This document shows positions 1-12,169 of a DNA stretch of 64,000 nt, one piece after another; within the stretch, counting starts at the first letter, position 1, and each line of letters opens with the position of its first letter. Both the position numbers and the translations under genes were made by a program. The stretch is taken from NCBI RefSeq assembly GCF_004193775.1, contig NC_041008.1, positions 43,371,136 to 43,435,135 of the forward strand, in the 5' to 3' direction. Origin of the DNA: Glycine soja (lineage: Eukaryota > Streptophyta > Magnoliopsida > Fabales > Fabaceae). Below the pieces are notes generated by a model, which worked only from the letters and a program-made list of their open reading frames with translations, was not told where the DNA came from and ran no database searches.

Positions 1-1130
1 AACTTGATTGCATTAAATACTAATAGAATAATAATATTAAATATTGATAAATAATAGAATGTATACCAAAACCTATAAAATGTCACAAAATTATTGTACA
101 TCACTAAAAAAGAATGCAACACCCGTAAATTAATTATACATATAAATTATAGAAAATCATGATAATTAATAAAAAATAACAAAATTTTCGGAATCAATTA
201 TTTTAAGCCTATAGAGACCTTCCCTTTGGACCAAACACCATACTACCCCCTAAATTTTTATGTATAAAAAATATGAATTACTTATATTTTTTCATAACAT
301 TAGAGCAAGAAAAAGGTAAACAATTGGTACAATAGTTGCATTCTTTAAGGGCGTGTTTGATACTTGTGAACTAAGGTAACAACTCAAGTTACAATTTTTT
401 TTTACATCGTTCGATGAATAATGAACAACACAAATCTAATCAAGAAATTTGTTTGAATACCCTTTTTAGTTTATCTTAAATATTATGTTTGGCATAATTA
501 TTAATGGCATCCGCATTGCACTTCCACGCCATTCCCTACGTGGTGTAACACCCCAACTGTACTACTAAGGTTTTCTACTAATTTTTAACTCCATTAAAAC
601 TCTTATTTAATTTATTTATAAAAATATGAGTAATTTTTTTTCAAAATATAACTATAAATCGAAGGCATACATTAACATATGAATAATCTCAAAAGTCATA
701 CACAGAATAAAAACACTAGATTAGACAACATCTACCTAATGTTTATCTAGATGTAGATACTAGCCAAGATTACAAAAATATCTCCAACGAAAAGCTAGGT
801 GAAATGTGTGAAACCATCAATATTGCACTCACTACCTACGGTAATACATCCAAAATGGAAAAGGAGATACATTATGCACTCCCTATGTTCGTCGTAAACT
901 AATCCTAAAACATAAAACAACGGCAGACTCATAGAGAAATCTTCCTCTACCATCATACTCTAGAGACTAAAGAAACACCGTATCGTCCAGATAACTATTG
1001 TAACCTCTTCATGAGTAGGTTCCCTTGAACTACCATCTGTCGACACACCAGGTTATGCCAAACCAAAGACTCAAAAGGAAGTTTATACTCATGTATTCAA
1101 ACAGGGGGAGCAACATGAAGACTAAGTCTT
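1..1130. other. AT-rich intergenic DNA, probably old repeat
   Basis: No convincing exon is seen. At 544 the sequence TGTAACACCCC resembles the first bases of many legume Ty3/gypsy LTRs. I could not find a matching 3' end, so the LTR reading is only a possibility. A purine run (AGGGGGAGCAAC) near 1103-1115 resembles a polypurine tract just before the LTR-like repeat that follows. Confidence 0.4.
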
Positions 1131-2470
1131 AGAGCTTGAAGAAGTTTTGTTTTTTACATGTCCAACTCTCTTGAGTGGCATTTGTATTGATTGTTGTATT
1201 GTGTGTTGCATCTTAGTCTCTATATTTTTATATGTACATCATGCATCATCATGTAGGACTAAGAAGAGTGTTTCTGAAGTTAGAAACTTTCTTCAGTGCA
1301 CAAAACTCTCTGTTTTAATTGATTACAAGGTTGATCGTAATCGATTATACAAGTGTTTGTAGCTTGCAGAGAATTTTTTCGTATTAGTTTAATTGATTAC
1401 AAGCTAATCGTAATCGATTACATAGTTTAGTTGAGACAATGATTGGTTCTTCAGGAGTCTCTACTTAATCGATTACCAGATAATCGAAATCGATTACTCT
1501 GTTCTTAAAAGTGTTCCCAGAAGTGATCAAGAATACTTTAATCGATTACATCAAAAATCTAATCGATTACATTGTTCTTGAAAGTTTTCCAGATTTAGGA
1601 AAAACACTTTAATCGATTGAAATGATAATATAATCCATTACTTCTTCAAAATAATCGATTGCATTGTATATTTAATTGATTACAAGCGGTTATAACTATT
1701 TTCTCTATAAATAACCACCTTGTATTCTCATTTTTGTATGTGAAAAGTGTGCTAAAAATGCTAGCTGAAATAAGTGAAATAAAGAGAGAGAAGTAAGTGC
1801 TTAGAAAAAGTGTGACTCGCAACTTCTAAACTTTATTTTGAAGATCTCATGGTGAAAAGTAAGTTGTGAATTTCTAATGAGTTCAAGAAGACACTCATTC
1901 ACTCAAGCAACATTCTTGCATATGATTGATCAAGTTGTGTCTTTCTTTGACTCTGTTTTCGTGTACATTGTTAGCATATGCATGAATTTTTGAAGGCATG
2001 CTAGAATAGGTTTTTCTAGTTTGGGCTAAGGGTAGGTTTCTCTTAGCTAGGCTCTAATTCATAAAGGATCCTAGAGTTGGGTGCCTTAGTCTCTTTTTCT
2101 GGGATAGGAACTGAGATTGATTATGATTGCTTGTAACAATTCTATATGCATAGTGAAAATCTAATTCAGGTTGAATTAGATAACTAAATTAGCTTCTCTA
2201 GAGATAAAGAGTGAACCAGTATAAAAATTGGTGTACATCTTCTCTTGATCTTATCTTTCTTTCTCATTCTAGTCTCGATCAATTTATTGAAGGTTAAAGA
2301 AAATATCTTTTAAGAAAGAATTTTAACAAAATATTTTGTGTAAAAGGTGATTGATTGAATATTGGTTTATCAAAAGTTTGTGATGCAATCCTTGGAAAAG
2401 AAGTTTTTTTTAACTCTGTTTTTTAAAAGTCTGATTTAATTTAGAAACTAATTCACCCCCCTCTTTGATT
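1130..2470 (+). repeat. LTR-like repeat with AATCGATTAC array and TATA box
   Basis: Between about 1315 and 1690 the motif AATCGATTAC and close variants (AATTGATTAC, AATCGATTGC) recur about ten times, often in pairs 15-25 bp apart. A TATA box, TATAAATA, follows at 1706-1713. The block ends with TTCACCCCCCTCTTTG near 2451-2466. The same order (AATCGATTAC copies, TATA-like site, TTCACCCC) occurs on the minus strand at 44962-46093. This supports a copia-like LTR or LTR-proximal region. The short 1147-1362 reading frame is not a gene. Confidence 0.5.
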
Positions 2471-3295
2471 AGTGAGTTTCATCATCTTTTTCAAGTCCTT
2501 CATGTGTATGCCTCCTGACTGCTAAGATACATATGTGATGAGTATGCTCCCTTCTATTGATCATCTCTCGTGGTGACATCTTAATACTTTTGACCATAAA
2601 AAAACGTGCAAATCGAGTATAATCAAAGAATAACCAAGGGTGGGTTTTAAACCTCATCCATCTACTCCCATTAACACGTTGTCCGAGATCATCACAGGCA
2701 TAAAACCACATGTGCAACAATGCATGGATAAGCTACCGAAAACAAGACACACATACACACGTATACATATACGGTGGGAATGTAGCTAATCATATAATAT
2801 CTAACATAGTAGATAAATAATACAACAAAGGATATGCCAATCATTCACGCGCATTTATCACCAACCAAATACAAGAGATAAATCCAACATATACATCACC
2901 TCATATATGAAATGTCATGAGACGCCAGACAACTCATGTGACACGACAACAACTTTCACAAATTGACGTCATGACCTCTCATGCTCGCAATGCAATGACT
3001 ACCTCATTGAAATTCACATGGTTGAGTGATCAAGTTGGATAATCCATTAATCATAGTAAAATCAACAACACCCCAATTAGGCAACAACACTAGCACATGC
3101 CAAAAACTATTTGGGGAATCCCATGCAAAACTGATTTGTTGAGCGATATAATGGTCCTATTAGGATAAAAGTTTATGGCTAGTGGCTTACCACGACACAA
3201 GATCTGCAACAATCCTAGCCTAAGATCCGGAGCCGCTCGTCCATCCCCAAGAAAGTCCATCCTCCACCAACCTCTCCCACACTAGGTCTGGGGTC
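2471..3295. other. Intergenic, no gene recognised
   Basis: Moderately AT-rich sequence with short open frames of no recognisable family. Together with the bases after 4778 it forms the pre-insertion site of the foldback element described next. Confidence 0.4.
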
Positions 3296-3303
3296 CCACC
3301 AAG

Positions 3304-4770
3304 TAGGGTTGAGCAAAAAAATCCAAATATATAAAACCAATCCATATCCAATCCAATATAATCCACTTTAAATCCATTTAAATGGTCTGGTTTTATATCC
3401 AAATCAATTTTTTGGATTTTAAATCCAATTCAATTAATTGGATATGGATTCAATATTTGTTTGGATTTTTAAATCCAATATAATTTTTTGGACAATGACG
3501 ACTAGGTTTTTTTTTGCTAACCTAGGTAAGAGTTATTTTTTGGTCAATGTCATCTAGAGTTATTTTCGGTGACATCAAATGATGATGTTTTTAAGCCGTC
3601 ATTGGTTGAGACTATTTTTTGGTTAATGTTGGTAAGGGTTTTTTCGGCCAACGTTGGTTGCGACTATTTTTTGGCCGGTGTCATCTAAATTTTTTTTGGC
3701 CGACATCAGTCGGAGCTATTTTTTTATTGACATTAGTTAGGGTTTTTTTTTTTGCAGATGTCTATCGAGATATTTTTTTGGTTGATGTCGGGTAGGTTTT
3801 TCAGCCGGCATCGGCTAGGGTTTTTTGGTCGATGTCAAAGTCAACTAGGATTTTTTTTGGCTGACATTAGTTGAAAAACATCATCGATTGACATCTGCAA
3901 AAAAAACCTAGCTGACGTCAGCCAAAATATTCCCCCAATTGGCATTGATTGAAAAAACCCTAGTTGATGAAAACAAAAAATATCCCTAGCCAACGCTGGC
4001 CAAAAGAAATAGTCATGGGTGATGTTGGCCAACAAACCCTAGCTGACACCAACATAAAAATAGTTTCAACCAGTGTAAGCCAAAAAAACCTAACCAATGT
4101 TGACCAAAAAATAGTCTCGACTGATGTTGGCAAAAACAAAATCAACGATCAGCATCCGCCAAAAAAGCCCTTACTGATATCCGCCACGAAAACCCTAACC
4201 AATGTTGGCCAAAAACTAGTCACGGTCGACGCTGACTAAAAAATTGCTAGTCAATGTCGGCCAAAAAATATTATTGACCGACATTGACTAAACCCTAGTA
4301 GACATAAACCAAAAAATAACCTTACCCAAGATCGACCAAAAGCATCCTTAATGGACGTCAACCAAAAATACGCTGACCGACGTTAGTAAAAAAATAGTCT
4401 TGGTTGATGTCAATCTAAAAATGTCTGGGCCGATGTCAACCGGAATTTGCCTAGTTGAGGTAGGTCGAAAATACCCTAACAAAGATCAATCAAAAATAGT
4501 CTGGACCAAGGTCAGTTGAAAATAGCTCTTAAATGGATAGGTGCTAAGTTTTCACATTTTTAGCATTTAATTACTAAAATTTTGCCAAAAAAAATCCTTA
4601 TATTTTTTAAGTGGATATAAATTGGATAGGACCAAATCCTTATCTACTTAAATGGATTGGATCTTGAATCCAAATTATTTTTTAAAAAAATATGGATACA
4701 GATTTAAGATCCAATCCAATTAAATAGATATGGATTGGATTCTTAAAAATCCAATCCATGCCCACCCCAA
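3304..4770. mobile_element. Non-autonomous hAT-like foldback element, 1.47 kb
   Basis: The same 8 bases, CCACCAAG, lie directly outside both ends (3296-3303 and 4771-4778), the target-site length typical of hAT transposons. The left end reads TAGGGTTGAGCA. The right end, reverse-complemented, reads TTGGGGTGGGCA, a degenerate TAGGGGTGGGCA-type hAT terminus. Next to each end are stacked AATCCAATCCATATCC units in opposite orientation. The interior is a degenerate tandem repeat of roughly 27-36 bp. It reads as TTTTTGGCCGATGTC-like units up to about 3870 and as their complement (GACGTTGGCCAAAAAA-like) from about 3880 to 4510. There is no transposase, so movement would need an enzyme from elsewhere. 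Open frames inside follow the repeat period and are not genes. Confidence 0.8.
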
Positions 4771-4778
4771 CCACCAAG

Positions 4779-7010
4779 CAACCCCAAAATTACGTGTGTA
4801 CTCCCCAACATGGCTAAAATTGTTAGAGCACAACTCATACTATAACTACACAATCGAAGCCACTTACTTATGCACATATGCATCAATACATCACCATCAT
4901 AATGTTTAGAGCCACAACACATGTAACTCTTATTGAGTCAACAATGTAAACATTTATCCTCAAGTACAACAGGATCCTATCCAGAGTGATTCCAAATTGA
5001 GGATAAGTAAAGGTTCTCCCAGAACAACCCTCAACACAAAGTTCTCATTGAGCAACCTTGCCAACAACAAATTGAGCCACCACTTAATTATTAAATAATT
5101 CACCTTAATTACATTACCTTAGTTAGTATTTTCAAAATGATTGAAATATAGTTTGAAATCAAGGAAATTACCAATAAGTCAAAGAAAGTCAACTTCTACT
5201 TAAATAGGAAAAGATTTCACTTATCTTCATAGACAGAATATCTTATTAATTATAAAAACATAAAATATTACTTATTATCGTTTGAAGATCAGATTTAAAC
5301 TCACTAAATTGATTTAGAAAATCACCAAATTCCATTTCTCAAGGTTATGGAAATCATCCAATTAATTTCTTTAAGGTAGCTTGAAATCTTAGGGTTTTGT
5401 TGTTTTGTTTTCAAGGTCCAATTAGATAATCATTTGAATGACCAAAACATTTCAGTTTCATACGTTCAATATATAATTTTAAAGCTTATTGTGTCTAGTT
5501 TTCAAAAATAGTAACTAATTTCTCCATTAAAAATCTACAACAATTTAAATAAAATACTAAGAGGTCAGATTGTCGCTGCAAGAGGGCTAGTCCACTCATC
5601 TCTCAGTTTTAGCCCAAAAAAATTACTTATTCTTGAGAAAATACTTTTTCCACATTTTAGAGGATTATTTCCTGTTTCTAAAAATTCCAACCTTGCAAAA
5701 ATCTAAAGTGTAGACCCTTTCTTATGGTTCTAGTACTAAACAAGTCCAAAAGCACTTTTTCTATTAGAATCTGATACACAAGTTTCAATTCTATAATATA
5801 GAAAATAGAGTTCTCACTGTAATTTAACATGTGATGGATAATTTTAAATCTTTATAAGTCTACTTTTTATAGTTTAACTCAAAGATCATAACGTTAATGA
5901 ATAGTTTCAGTTTTTAAAAAATGTTCGTACTACTCGCCAATGTTTTTTTGAAAGTATAGGTTAACTTCTTGGGTGTTTCAGGCATCCATTTTATATTTTT
6001 TTTTATGTATTATTTCATATAAAAGTGGAATCAGCTCAAAACAATAACCATGACTCAATTTATACCAAGAACAAGCCATATTGTACAAACAAAACAACAA
6101 ATTCATGCCATCTTCAAGCACATCATAATATATCTCATGCTTTCATCAAATAAACTTCAAACAAACCATATATCAAGAAATATACACCAAACACAGCAAC
6201 AAAAGAACACCACAAAGCATGCATAACACACACAAGGTAGCTTTCTTTATATGTTTCTCCTTAGCCAACTCAAACTAGCAATGAGCAAATGGTGGAAATG
6301 ACTTCCTTTTGGCTTCTCCTTCACTTAACCTCAACTAACCATGAGAGAATCAAAACATGAAATTTTAGAATAGAGAATAAAGAGTCTCTTGAGGTGTTAA
6401 AATGAAAAGGAAAGAGTTGGAATCAATAGGAAATAGAGAGATTCAAGAGGAAATGAAAACTAGATCTAGGATTTTCAACTTACCCTTCTTCCTTCTTTTC
6501 TTCTCTCTACACTTTGAGCTTGGGAATGAAATAAAATGAAGAGTGTGTGGATGCTGATCTGATCTACATGAATATAGAGAAGATATGAGTGTGTTTGCAG
6601 CAAAATAGACTTAGGTTTAAAGGCATAATTGAGGGAAATTTAGGAAATAGAAAAATAGATGGAAACTTAATGAAGTAGTTGTAAAATTTGAATTTTGGTG
6701 TCTCTCCCAAGGAGATATTTTAGCCAGCAGCCCATACGAAGGGGAACATGATTTGGTTTAGCCTAATCTTAGGTACATTTTTATAGGAATTTGACAAAGT
6801 AAGTGTGTTAGCAAGTACATGTAGTTAACCTAGTTTAGTTGCTTTTCAATGAGCTTGGTTGAGATAGAACTACTTTTTAGGTGGAAGAGAGAGAGAATTT
6901 TGTGGGTCCACCCTATCTAAGGAAAATAAAAAGTTGTTTTGTGTACTGGTAAAGAATACACAAAAAAATCTTAAACAATACAAAACTAATCTTCAACAAC
7001 ATTGGATCTA
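4779..7010. other. Intergenic, no gene recognised
   Basis: AT-rich DNA without a supportable coding exon. Homopyrimidine stretches near 6480-6520 and the general character suggest decayed LTR sequence, but no termini or coding domain could be placed. Confidence 0.35.
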
Positions 7011-7019
7011 AGATAGTTT

Positions 7020-7200
7020 TTCCAAAATCATTGTTGTTCAAACGCGGTGGTAATTTTATAAATAATTGAATCTTTTTAAGTATGATTTTATAAAAACCCT
7101 CATAGAAATCAAGTGTTCAAAGACGGTTTTTATAAAATCTTCATAGAAATCAAGTGTTCAAAGACGATTTTTATAAAACCATCATAGATGTCAAGTGTTT
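7020..7200. repeat. Short tandem repeat, about 60 bp unit
   Basis: Three successive units share AAGTGTTCAAAGACGG and TTTTTATAAAA with CATAGAAATC between. The motif AAAGACGGTTTTTATAAAA also occurs at about 30028-30048 inside the right end of the CACTA element. It may therefore be a subterminal repeat of a DNA transposon. Its position immediately upstream of the captured gene fragment at 7548 fits that idea. Confidence 0.55.
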
Positions 7201-7547
7201 CATTATTTTTACGCTCTCTTAGTCTTTCTCTCTCCCAGACCTATCTCTTGTGCCCTCTCTCCTTTTGTCTCTTGCCATCATCGAAGCCCTCATCTTGCAC
7301 CACTATTGTCATTGAAGCTCCCTCTTTTCAGTTTCTCTCTTTCACTCTTGCTTCATCTCATTCTCAATTTTGTCACACCCATTCTACACTTCTCTTCAAC
7401 ATTCTCTGATTCCCACTTGCCTTCTTCCAAAATTGCATTCTCCTTCTTAATCCACCCTCCACACACATCTTCCTCTCTTGCCCTAGTAGATTCAAAAGTG
7501 TTAGCATCGTCAATCCCAAAAGACCTGCCCCCTAAGTGAAAGCATCA

Positions 7548-7936
7548 ATGGTAGAGACCAACAATAATGTTTTTTGTCGAGGTCTTCGAAAAAAAGGATC
7601 TTGTCGTGTCCCTAGCCGCATAAGTCTTCGATCTCTCCAACAAATTCACTTTCGAAAGAGGGGCTTTTATTGTTTGCCGATATCTCCGGTGAGGGTTTTA
7701 AATGTTCCTTTTTTTTGTTTGAACCTAATAGTGATTGATTCAATTGAATTGAACTGGATTAGGGTTAATGAGAATGTGTTGTTGTGTGTTAGGGTCTCAG
7801 GAAACTTTTGGAATCGCCTTATGTTGATACTCTTGAATGGTTCAAATGACATGTGTTTTGGGTGGATGAGAGAGTTGTGCCCTAGACTCACGAAGATAAC
7901 AACTACAAGCTTGCTTTGGATGGACTTCTCTCCAAG
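7548..7936 (+). pseudogene. 6-phosphogluconolactonase (PGL) gene fragment
   Basis: 6-Phosphogluconolactonase hydrolyses 6-phosphogluconolactone in the oxidative pentose phosphate pathway. Two exon pieces are visible. The first (about 7548-7688) encodes, after one frameshift, VEVFEKKDLVVSLAA and then DLSNKFTFERGAF, ending at a GT donor (7689). The second (7793-7936) starts after TTAG and encodes LRKLLESPYVDTLEW, HVFWVDERVVP and THEDNNYKLALDGLLSK before another GT donor. The strongly conserved VDERVV segment is present. Two in-frame stops (WFK*H and VVP*T) and the frameshift make it non-functional. Only the N-terminal third of the protein is present. The pyrimidine-rich stretch 7188-7540 may be its 5' leader. 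It is probably a transposon-captured or retained fragment. Confidence 0.78.
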
Positions 7937-8363
7937 GTATATATTTGTTTAGGTTGAAAGTGTTTTCCAATTTTTGAGAATCTTTCTGTGTTTGTTATGC
8001 GTTAAGGTTTGAAATTTAAGAAAAAGAAAAACATTGTAAAAACATGCGTCCATTGAAAACACGTGTCTCTTTAAGTTGACACCATTATAAAAACATGCGT
8101 CCCTTGACACCATTGTCTCTTTAAGTTCAAACCATGTGTCACTCGAAATTATAACCTATAGTATAATCCTGCAGATATGTTAAGAATGAATAGCTTACTC
8201 TGATCTTTGAAACTAGGAGCAAAATAATTTATTGACTATTGTATATAAAGTTAACCCTCAAATTCTTTCAGTGAGATTCATCAAAGCCTAATCATATAAC
8301 TCATATCTTTGCATCTTCTTGATTATAAAATCAGGCTCCCTTTGGTTTTGTTCCTTTTGTCAG

Positions 8364-8423
8364 ATGGGATTAGTCATTGGAACCTGTCTGAGCATTGGGT
8401 TTGAGCTCTATAACATGCTAAAG
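8364..8423 (+). other. Possible orphan exon
   Basis: A 60-base open stretch lies between TTTTGTCAG and GTAAGA and reads MGLVIGTCLSIGFELYNMLK, exactly 20 codons. Good acceptor and donor sites bound it. I do not recognise the family. It may be another captured exon next to the PGL fragment, or chance. Confidence 0.2.
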
Positions 8424-8429
8424 GTAAGA

Positions 8430-9068
8430 AAGATAAAGGGAATAAAAAATAGAAATGCAATGATTGCCTATAATTATTTATCATCCAGGTAACTCTACAA
8501 GTCAATACAATTTGTTGTCCAATCTTTGACAATCACCATGAGAAGTAATGACATGTGGTCCTTGGTGCTGAAATCACCTACAAGAGTATTTTCATCAAAT
8601 AGCAAAGATTATGACCATGTTATAATATAGATATTGTAGTATGTCAACACTAAAAGATTTGAAGCAAAGTGTTGGTGTAAAACAAACACTTCTTCTTTGT
8701 TGTTTTGATGTGCATATTGAATAAAAATGTTGGAAAGTCACGATCACCCCTAACCTGCCTTAGTAGTGACTTCCTTGGGGCTGCCTTGATTGCAGCCTCA
8801 AGGGTGGTGGTTTAGTCCCACATATAATAAAACCAATATTCTAAGGCAAAATTTATCCAAAGATAAAAAAAAAAAAAAAACATCTTATGAGTTTGCATTG
8901 TTGGTTGACCTAGGATGCATTTGTAGTTATGCTTAGACATGTGTAGTTATGTTTCAGTTTAAGATTAGTCTCTTTATTTACATTAATTAGCAAAAAGGAC
9001 ATAGATTACTAAGATGTTTCAGTAACTATTAGTTAACAATTTAGATTATGTTGTTGTTGTTTAGATTA

Positions 9069-9113
<45 letters not shown>

Positions 9114-9291
9114 ACAACAATTATCAACTAGTCGTTTATATTTTAATTAACAATCAAGATTATATTTTATTATTTAAAGTATACCTTTTCAAAAGTCAAG
9201 ATAACCTCACGTATCATAAGTATTAATGATAATTTTTTTTAACTTTCGATAAATCCCATTTCAATAAACCAACGTGTGGGTATCTAATTAG
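8430..9291. other. Intergenic with TTA microsatellite
   Basis: No gene is seen. A pure TTA/ATT microsatellite of about 14 units occupies roughly 9070-9112. An A16 tract at about 8865-8881 follows a GC-richer stretch that looked slightly SINE-like, but no clear target duplication or pol III boxes were found. Confidence 0.5.
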
Positions 9292-9450
9292 GCCAAAAAA
9301 TACAGAGACTTAGCCTTGCATTTGAATATACTTTTTTGTTGTTGTTTAGTTTTTACAAAAATTACATATTTGTTTGCATTAAATTTTGTAAAAATTAAAC
9401 AACAATAAAAATATAATCAAATACAAGGCTATGTCTCTGTATTTTTTGGC
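9292..9450. mobile_element. Foldback MITE, 159 bp, target duplication ATTAG
   Basis: The left arm starts GCCAAAAAATACAGAGAC and the right arm ends GTCTCTGTATTTTTTGGC. The arms stay complementary for about 70 bases, with the AACAACAA region and a TTTGTAAAA core near the apex. ATTAG is present directly outside both ends (9287-9291 and 9451-9455). There is no coding capacity. The superfamily is not certain from the termini alone. Confidence 0.8.
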
Positions 9451-9455
9451 ATTAG

Positions 9456-10335
9456 ACAAATTTTGTACGTGAGTTTTATCTATGTTCATTTTATTCTTCC
9501 ACTTTTTGTGTAAAAATTGTTAAATAAAATTTAACATTCAAACAATATTTTCACATTTCATTCAATAGTAATTTATTCTACTATACCTTACAATATAAAT
9601 AATCTCAAATTGAATGTAGAAAAATTAATTTGAATATTTTTTGACAACGACAACAATTGCAAATATTATTAATTATATTTTATAAACATTAGATGCATAT
9701 AAAAAAGATTAATTTTTTAATATTTTTAATAAGATATTAATTTTTCTGGCAGAATTTCTTTTAGTCCCTTCAATTTAGGGAGAAAAGTTAAGACCAATAA
9801 TATCAAATTAATACTCACTAAAACTTAAATTTAGTTCAAGATAAATATAATAATTTTTTTCAATTGACTTTCTTTGATAATTCTCAAATATTATGATTCA
9901 AATAAAAAATACAAAATAATTTTATAATTTACAATAAGAAAAATGTGTAATCTCACCACTCTCATTTTCATCAAAATATACGTTATATTCTTTTTATAAA
10001 ATTTAATCATTTTATTCATTTTAATATGATTTTTTTAATTTAAAGTAAATGAAGACTAATTTTTCTATAATTTTTAAATGAATTATAAACTTCTCATATG
10101 GTTTATAACATATCTATGTGTATGTATATATTAAAATTTTATAATTTGACTAACAAAATAAATATAAATAATACAATAAAATGTATTACCTACTAATTTA
10201 AATTTAAATTAAATTTTTATAAATATACATAAAATTAAGAGCTTGGTGGGAGGCCTAAGGCAATGCCAAATTGGCCTTACCATTGCTACACACTCATCAA
10301 ATGATCAACATATTAGTATATGTTGAGATTTAAAT
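9456..10335. other. AT-rich intergenic DNA
   Basis: Very AT-rich, with no supportable exon. Nothing structured was recognised. Confidence 0.4.
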
Positions 10336-10915
10336 TAAGTCGAATGAAATGACAAATAATTTTAAATTTATATGAAATTTTTTATATATGATCTATTGTA
10401 AAAGAAACTATCAATTTAATTATAAATTTTAAAAAAATATTATCTAACTTAAAAATAATTAAATGATGTAAAAAATTTTCAAAGTTATATGAATATAACT
10501 TGATGTGGTATGTCTATATATATATATATATATATATTCTCAACTACAATGTTTCTTCATATGCAACCGTATCATTGAATTATAATATATTTAATTTCTA
10601 TGTATTTTTAGTATCAAAAACTATATTATTTATTAATGATATATTATTATTTTAAAAGGGAGTTAACTGTTATATTTATTGTTTTATAAATTTTACTGGT
10701 AATAATGATTGATATACTAAATTCGTACAAACACTAAAGGGATCTACTCTAAATTTTTTCATCATTTACCTAAGTTTGGGCAAACGATTTAAAAGGATGA
10801 ATAAAAAGTTACACCAATGCTACGTACTAGGATGACCCAAAAACACAAATGGCATTAACAGTTCTAACTGTAATTTCTAGTGTAACATTAAAAATACTTC
10901 TTTAACTAATGTTTT
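10336..10915. repeat. Direct repeat copy 1 (about 0.58 kb)
   Basis: This stretch is repeated in the same orientation about 1.84 kb downstream (12170-12765). Shared landmarks are GACAAATAATTTT, TTATATATGATCTAT, AAATTATAATATATTTA, TTTTAAAAGGGAGTT, ACTAAATT(C/T)GTACAAACACT, CATCATTTACCTAAG and AATTTCTAGTGTAACATT. Copies differ by many substitutions and small indels, including a (TA)n tract only in this one (about 10518-10540), so the duplication is not recent. Confidence 0.75.
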
Positions 10916-12169
10916 TTTTTTAAAAAAAAATCAGCAATGGAAAGTCATCTGACTTTCTTCTAACAAGAGTACTGAAAGAAACACTAGCTATCCCATTCAT
11001 CCAAGATGGCACGATCCAAGCGAACAACAACATGGCTTGCCCTGTTGCCCACTTGCTTCATTTAATAAGATTATATTTAAAATATTTTTCATTTAATAAG
11101 GGATTTACATATAATATCAAGTTTTAATAAAAAATATTTATATTTTAATTAAAAATAACACAATTTAATAATATTAACTTATTTTTTAATAAGTACAAAA
11201 TCAAGTTATATTGCTTATAAGAGAGGAGTACTCCCTCCATTCTAAAATAATAGTCTTTTAAAGTTATCCACGTATATTAAAAAACATTCAATTGATACAA
11301 ATATTAACAAAAATTCCCTTAATTTTTTATTGCAAAGCAAAGCACGTTGTTTAGCAAAAGGTTGCTTTCCAAAATGCCTCGACACCATTTACTTTTTAAT
11401 ATACATCGTGAATTACATTTAAAGCATTAATTAGATGATAAAGGAATATAAATATACGTGTCCTTTATAGGAGAAAACCAATAGCAGAAGAAATGGAATG
11501 CCAATGGAAGCAAACAAATAGTCTTCCACGATAATGCAATTACATTTACGTTGTTTTCATGAGATGCATGCAATTTAGGTGAAATAATTTAGGCGGGTAT
11601 TTGCTTTATTATAAGATAAAATAGGATTTTAACTACTTTGAGATGATGTGTCTAATAAAATAGTGTATTAGAGAGTGTATTCTTAATATTCATATTTTAT
11701 TATTGACTTTAATTTCTAATTTAAATGACCCTACCCAAATAATTATTTGAAAAGTATTAATGCTTTCGAAATTTAATTGTAATTAAAATTAATCATTAAA
11801 TTATTTTTGGTATATTTATGACATAATTTCTATATTAGAGTTTTTTTTGTGTAACTAGGAGAGGTATAAGAGATTTCTCTTTAGCATCTTATTAATTCTA
11901 CTTCTATTGAGTCGACCTATTTGAGATAAAGTATTAAATTATATGATAACTCTTATTCTTCTTTAGGATTGAATATTAGACCTTGATTAAAAGACACAAA
12001 TATTAAATCACGTTTGTCAACTACTTCTAATTTTTATATTAGATAACTTTGATTATAAATTTTAACAAATAATCTATAATTAAACAAGTAGAAGACAATT
12101 CAAAGATAGATTTCATTATATTTATACTATCAAAGACATAGTAATTAAAATATTTATATTATATCGATT
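10916..12169. other. AT-rich spacer between direct repeats
   Basis: No gene is recognised. TACTCCCTCCATTCTAAAATAATAGTC near 11228-11254 resembles the conserved end of Stowaway-type MITEs, but the second end was not found. Confidence 0.35.

Noticed and set aside
3841..4239. Three overlapping open frames of 61-91 codons on both strands
   Set aside because: They lie in the degenerate tandem repeats of the hAT foldback. Their residues follow the repeat period and no family is recognised.
8740..8885. SINE-like segment ending in a poly(A) tract
   Set aside because: A GGTTTAGTCCC stretch resembles a pol III B box, but no A box or flanking target duplication could be found.
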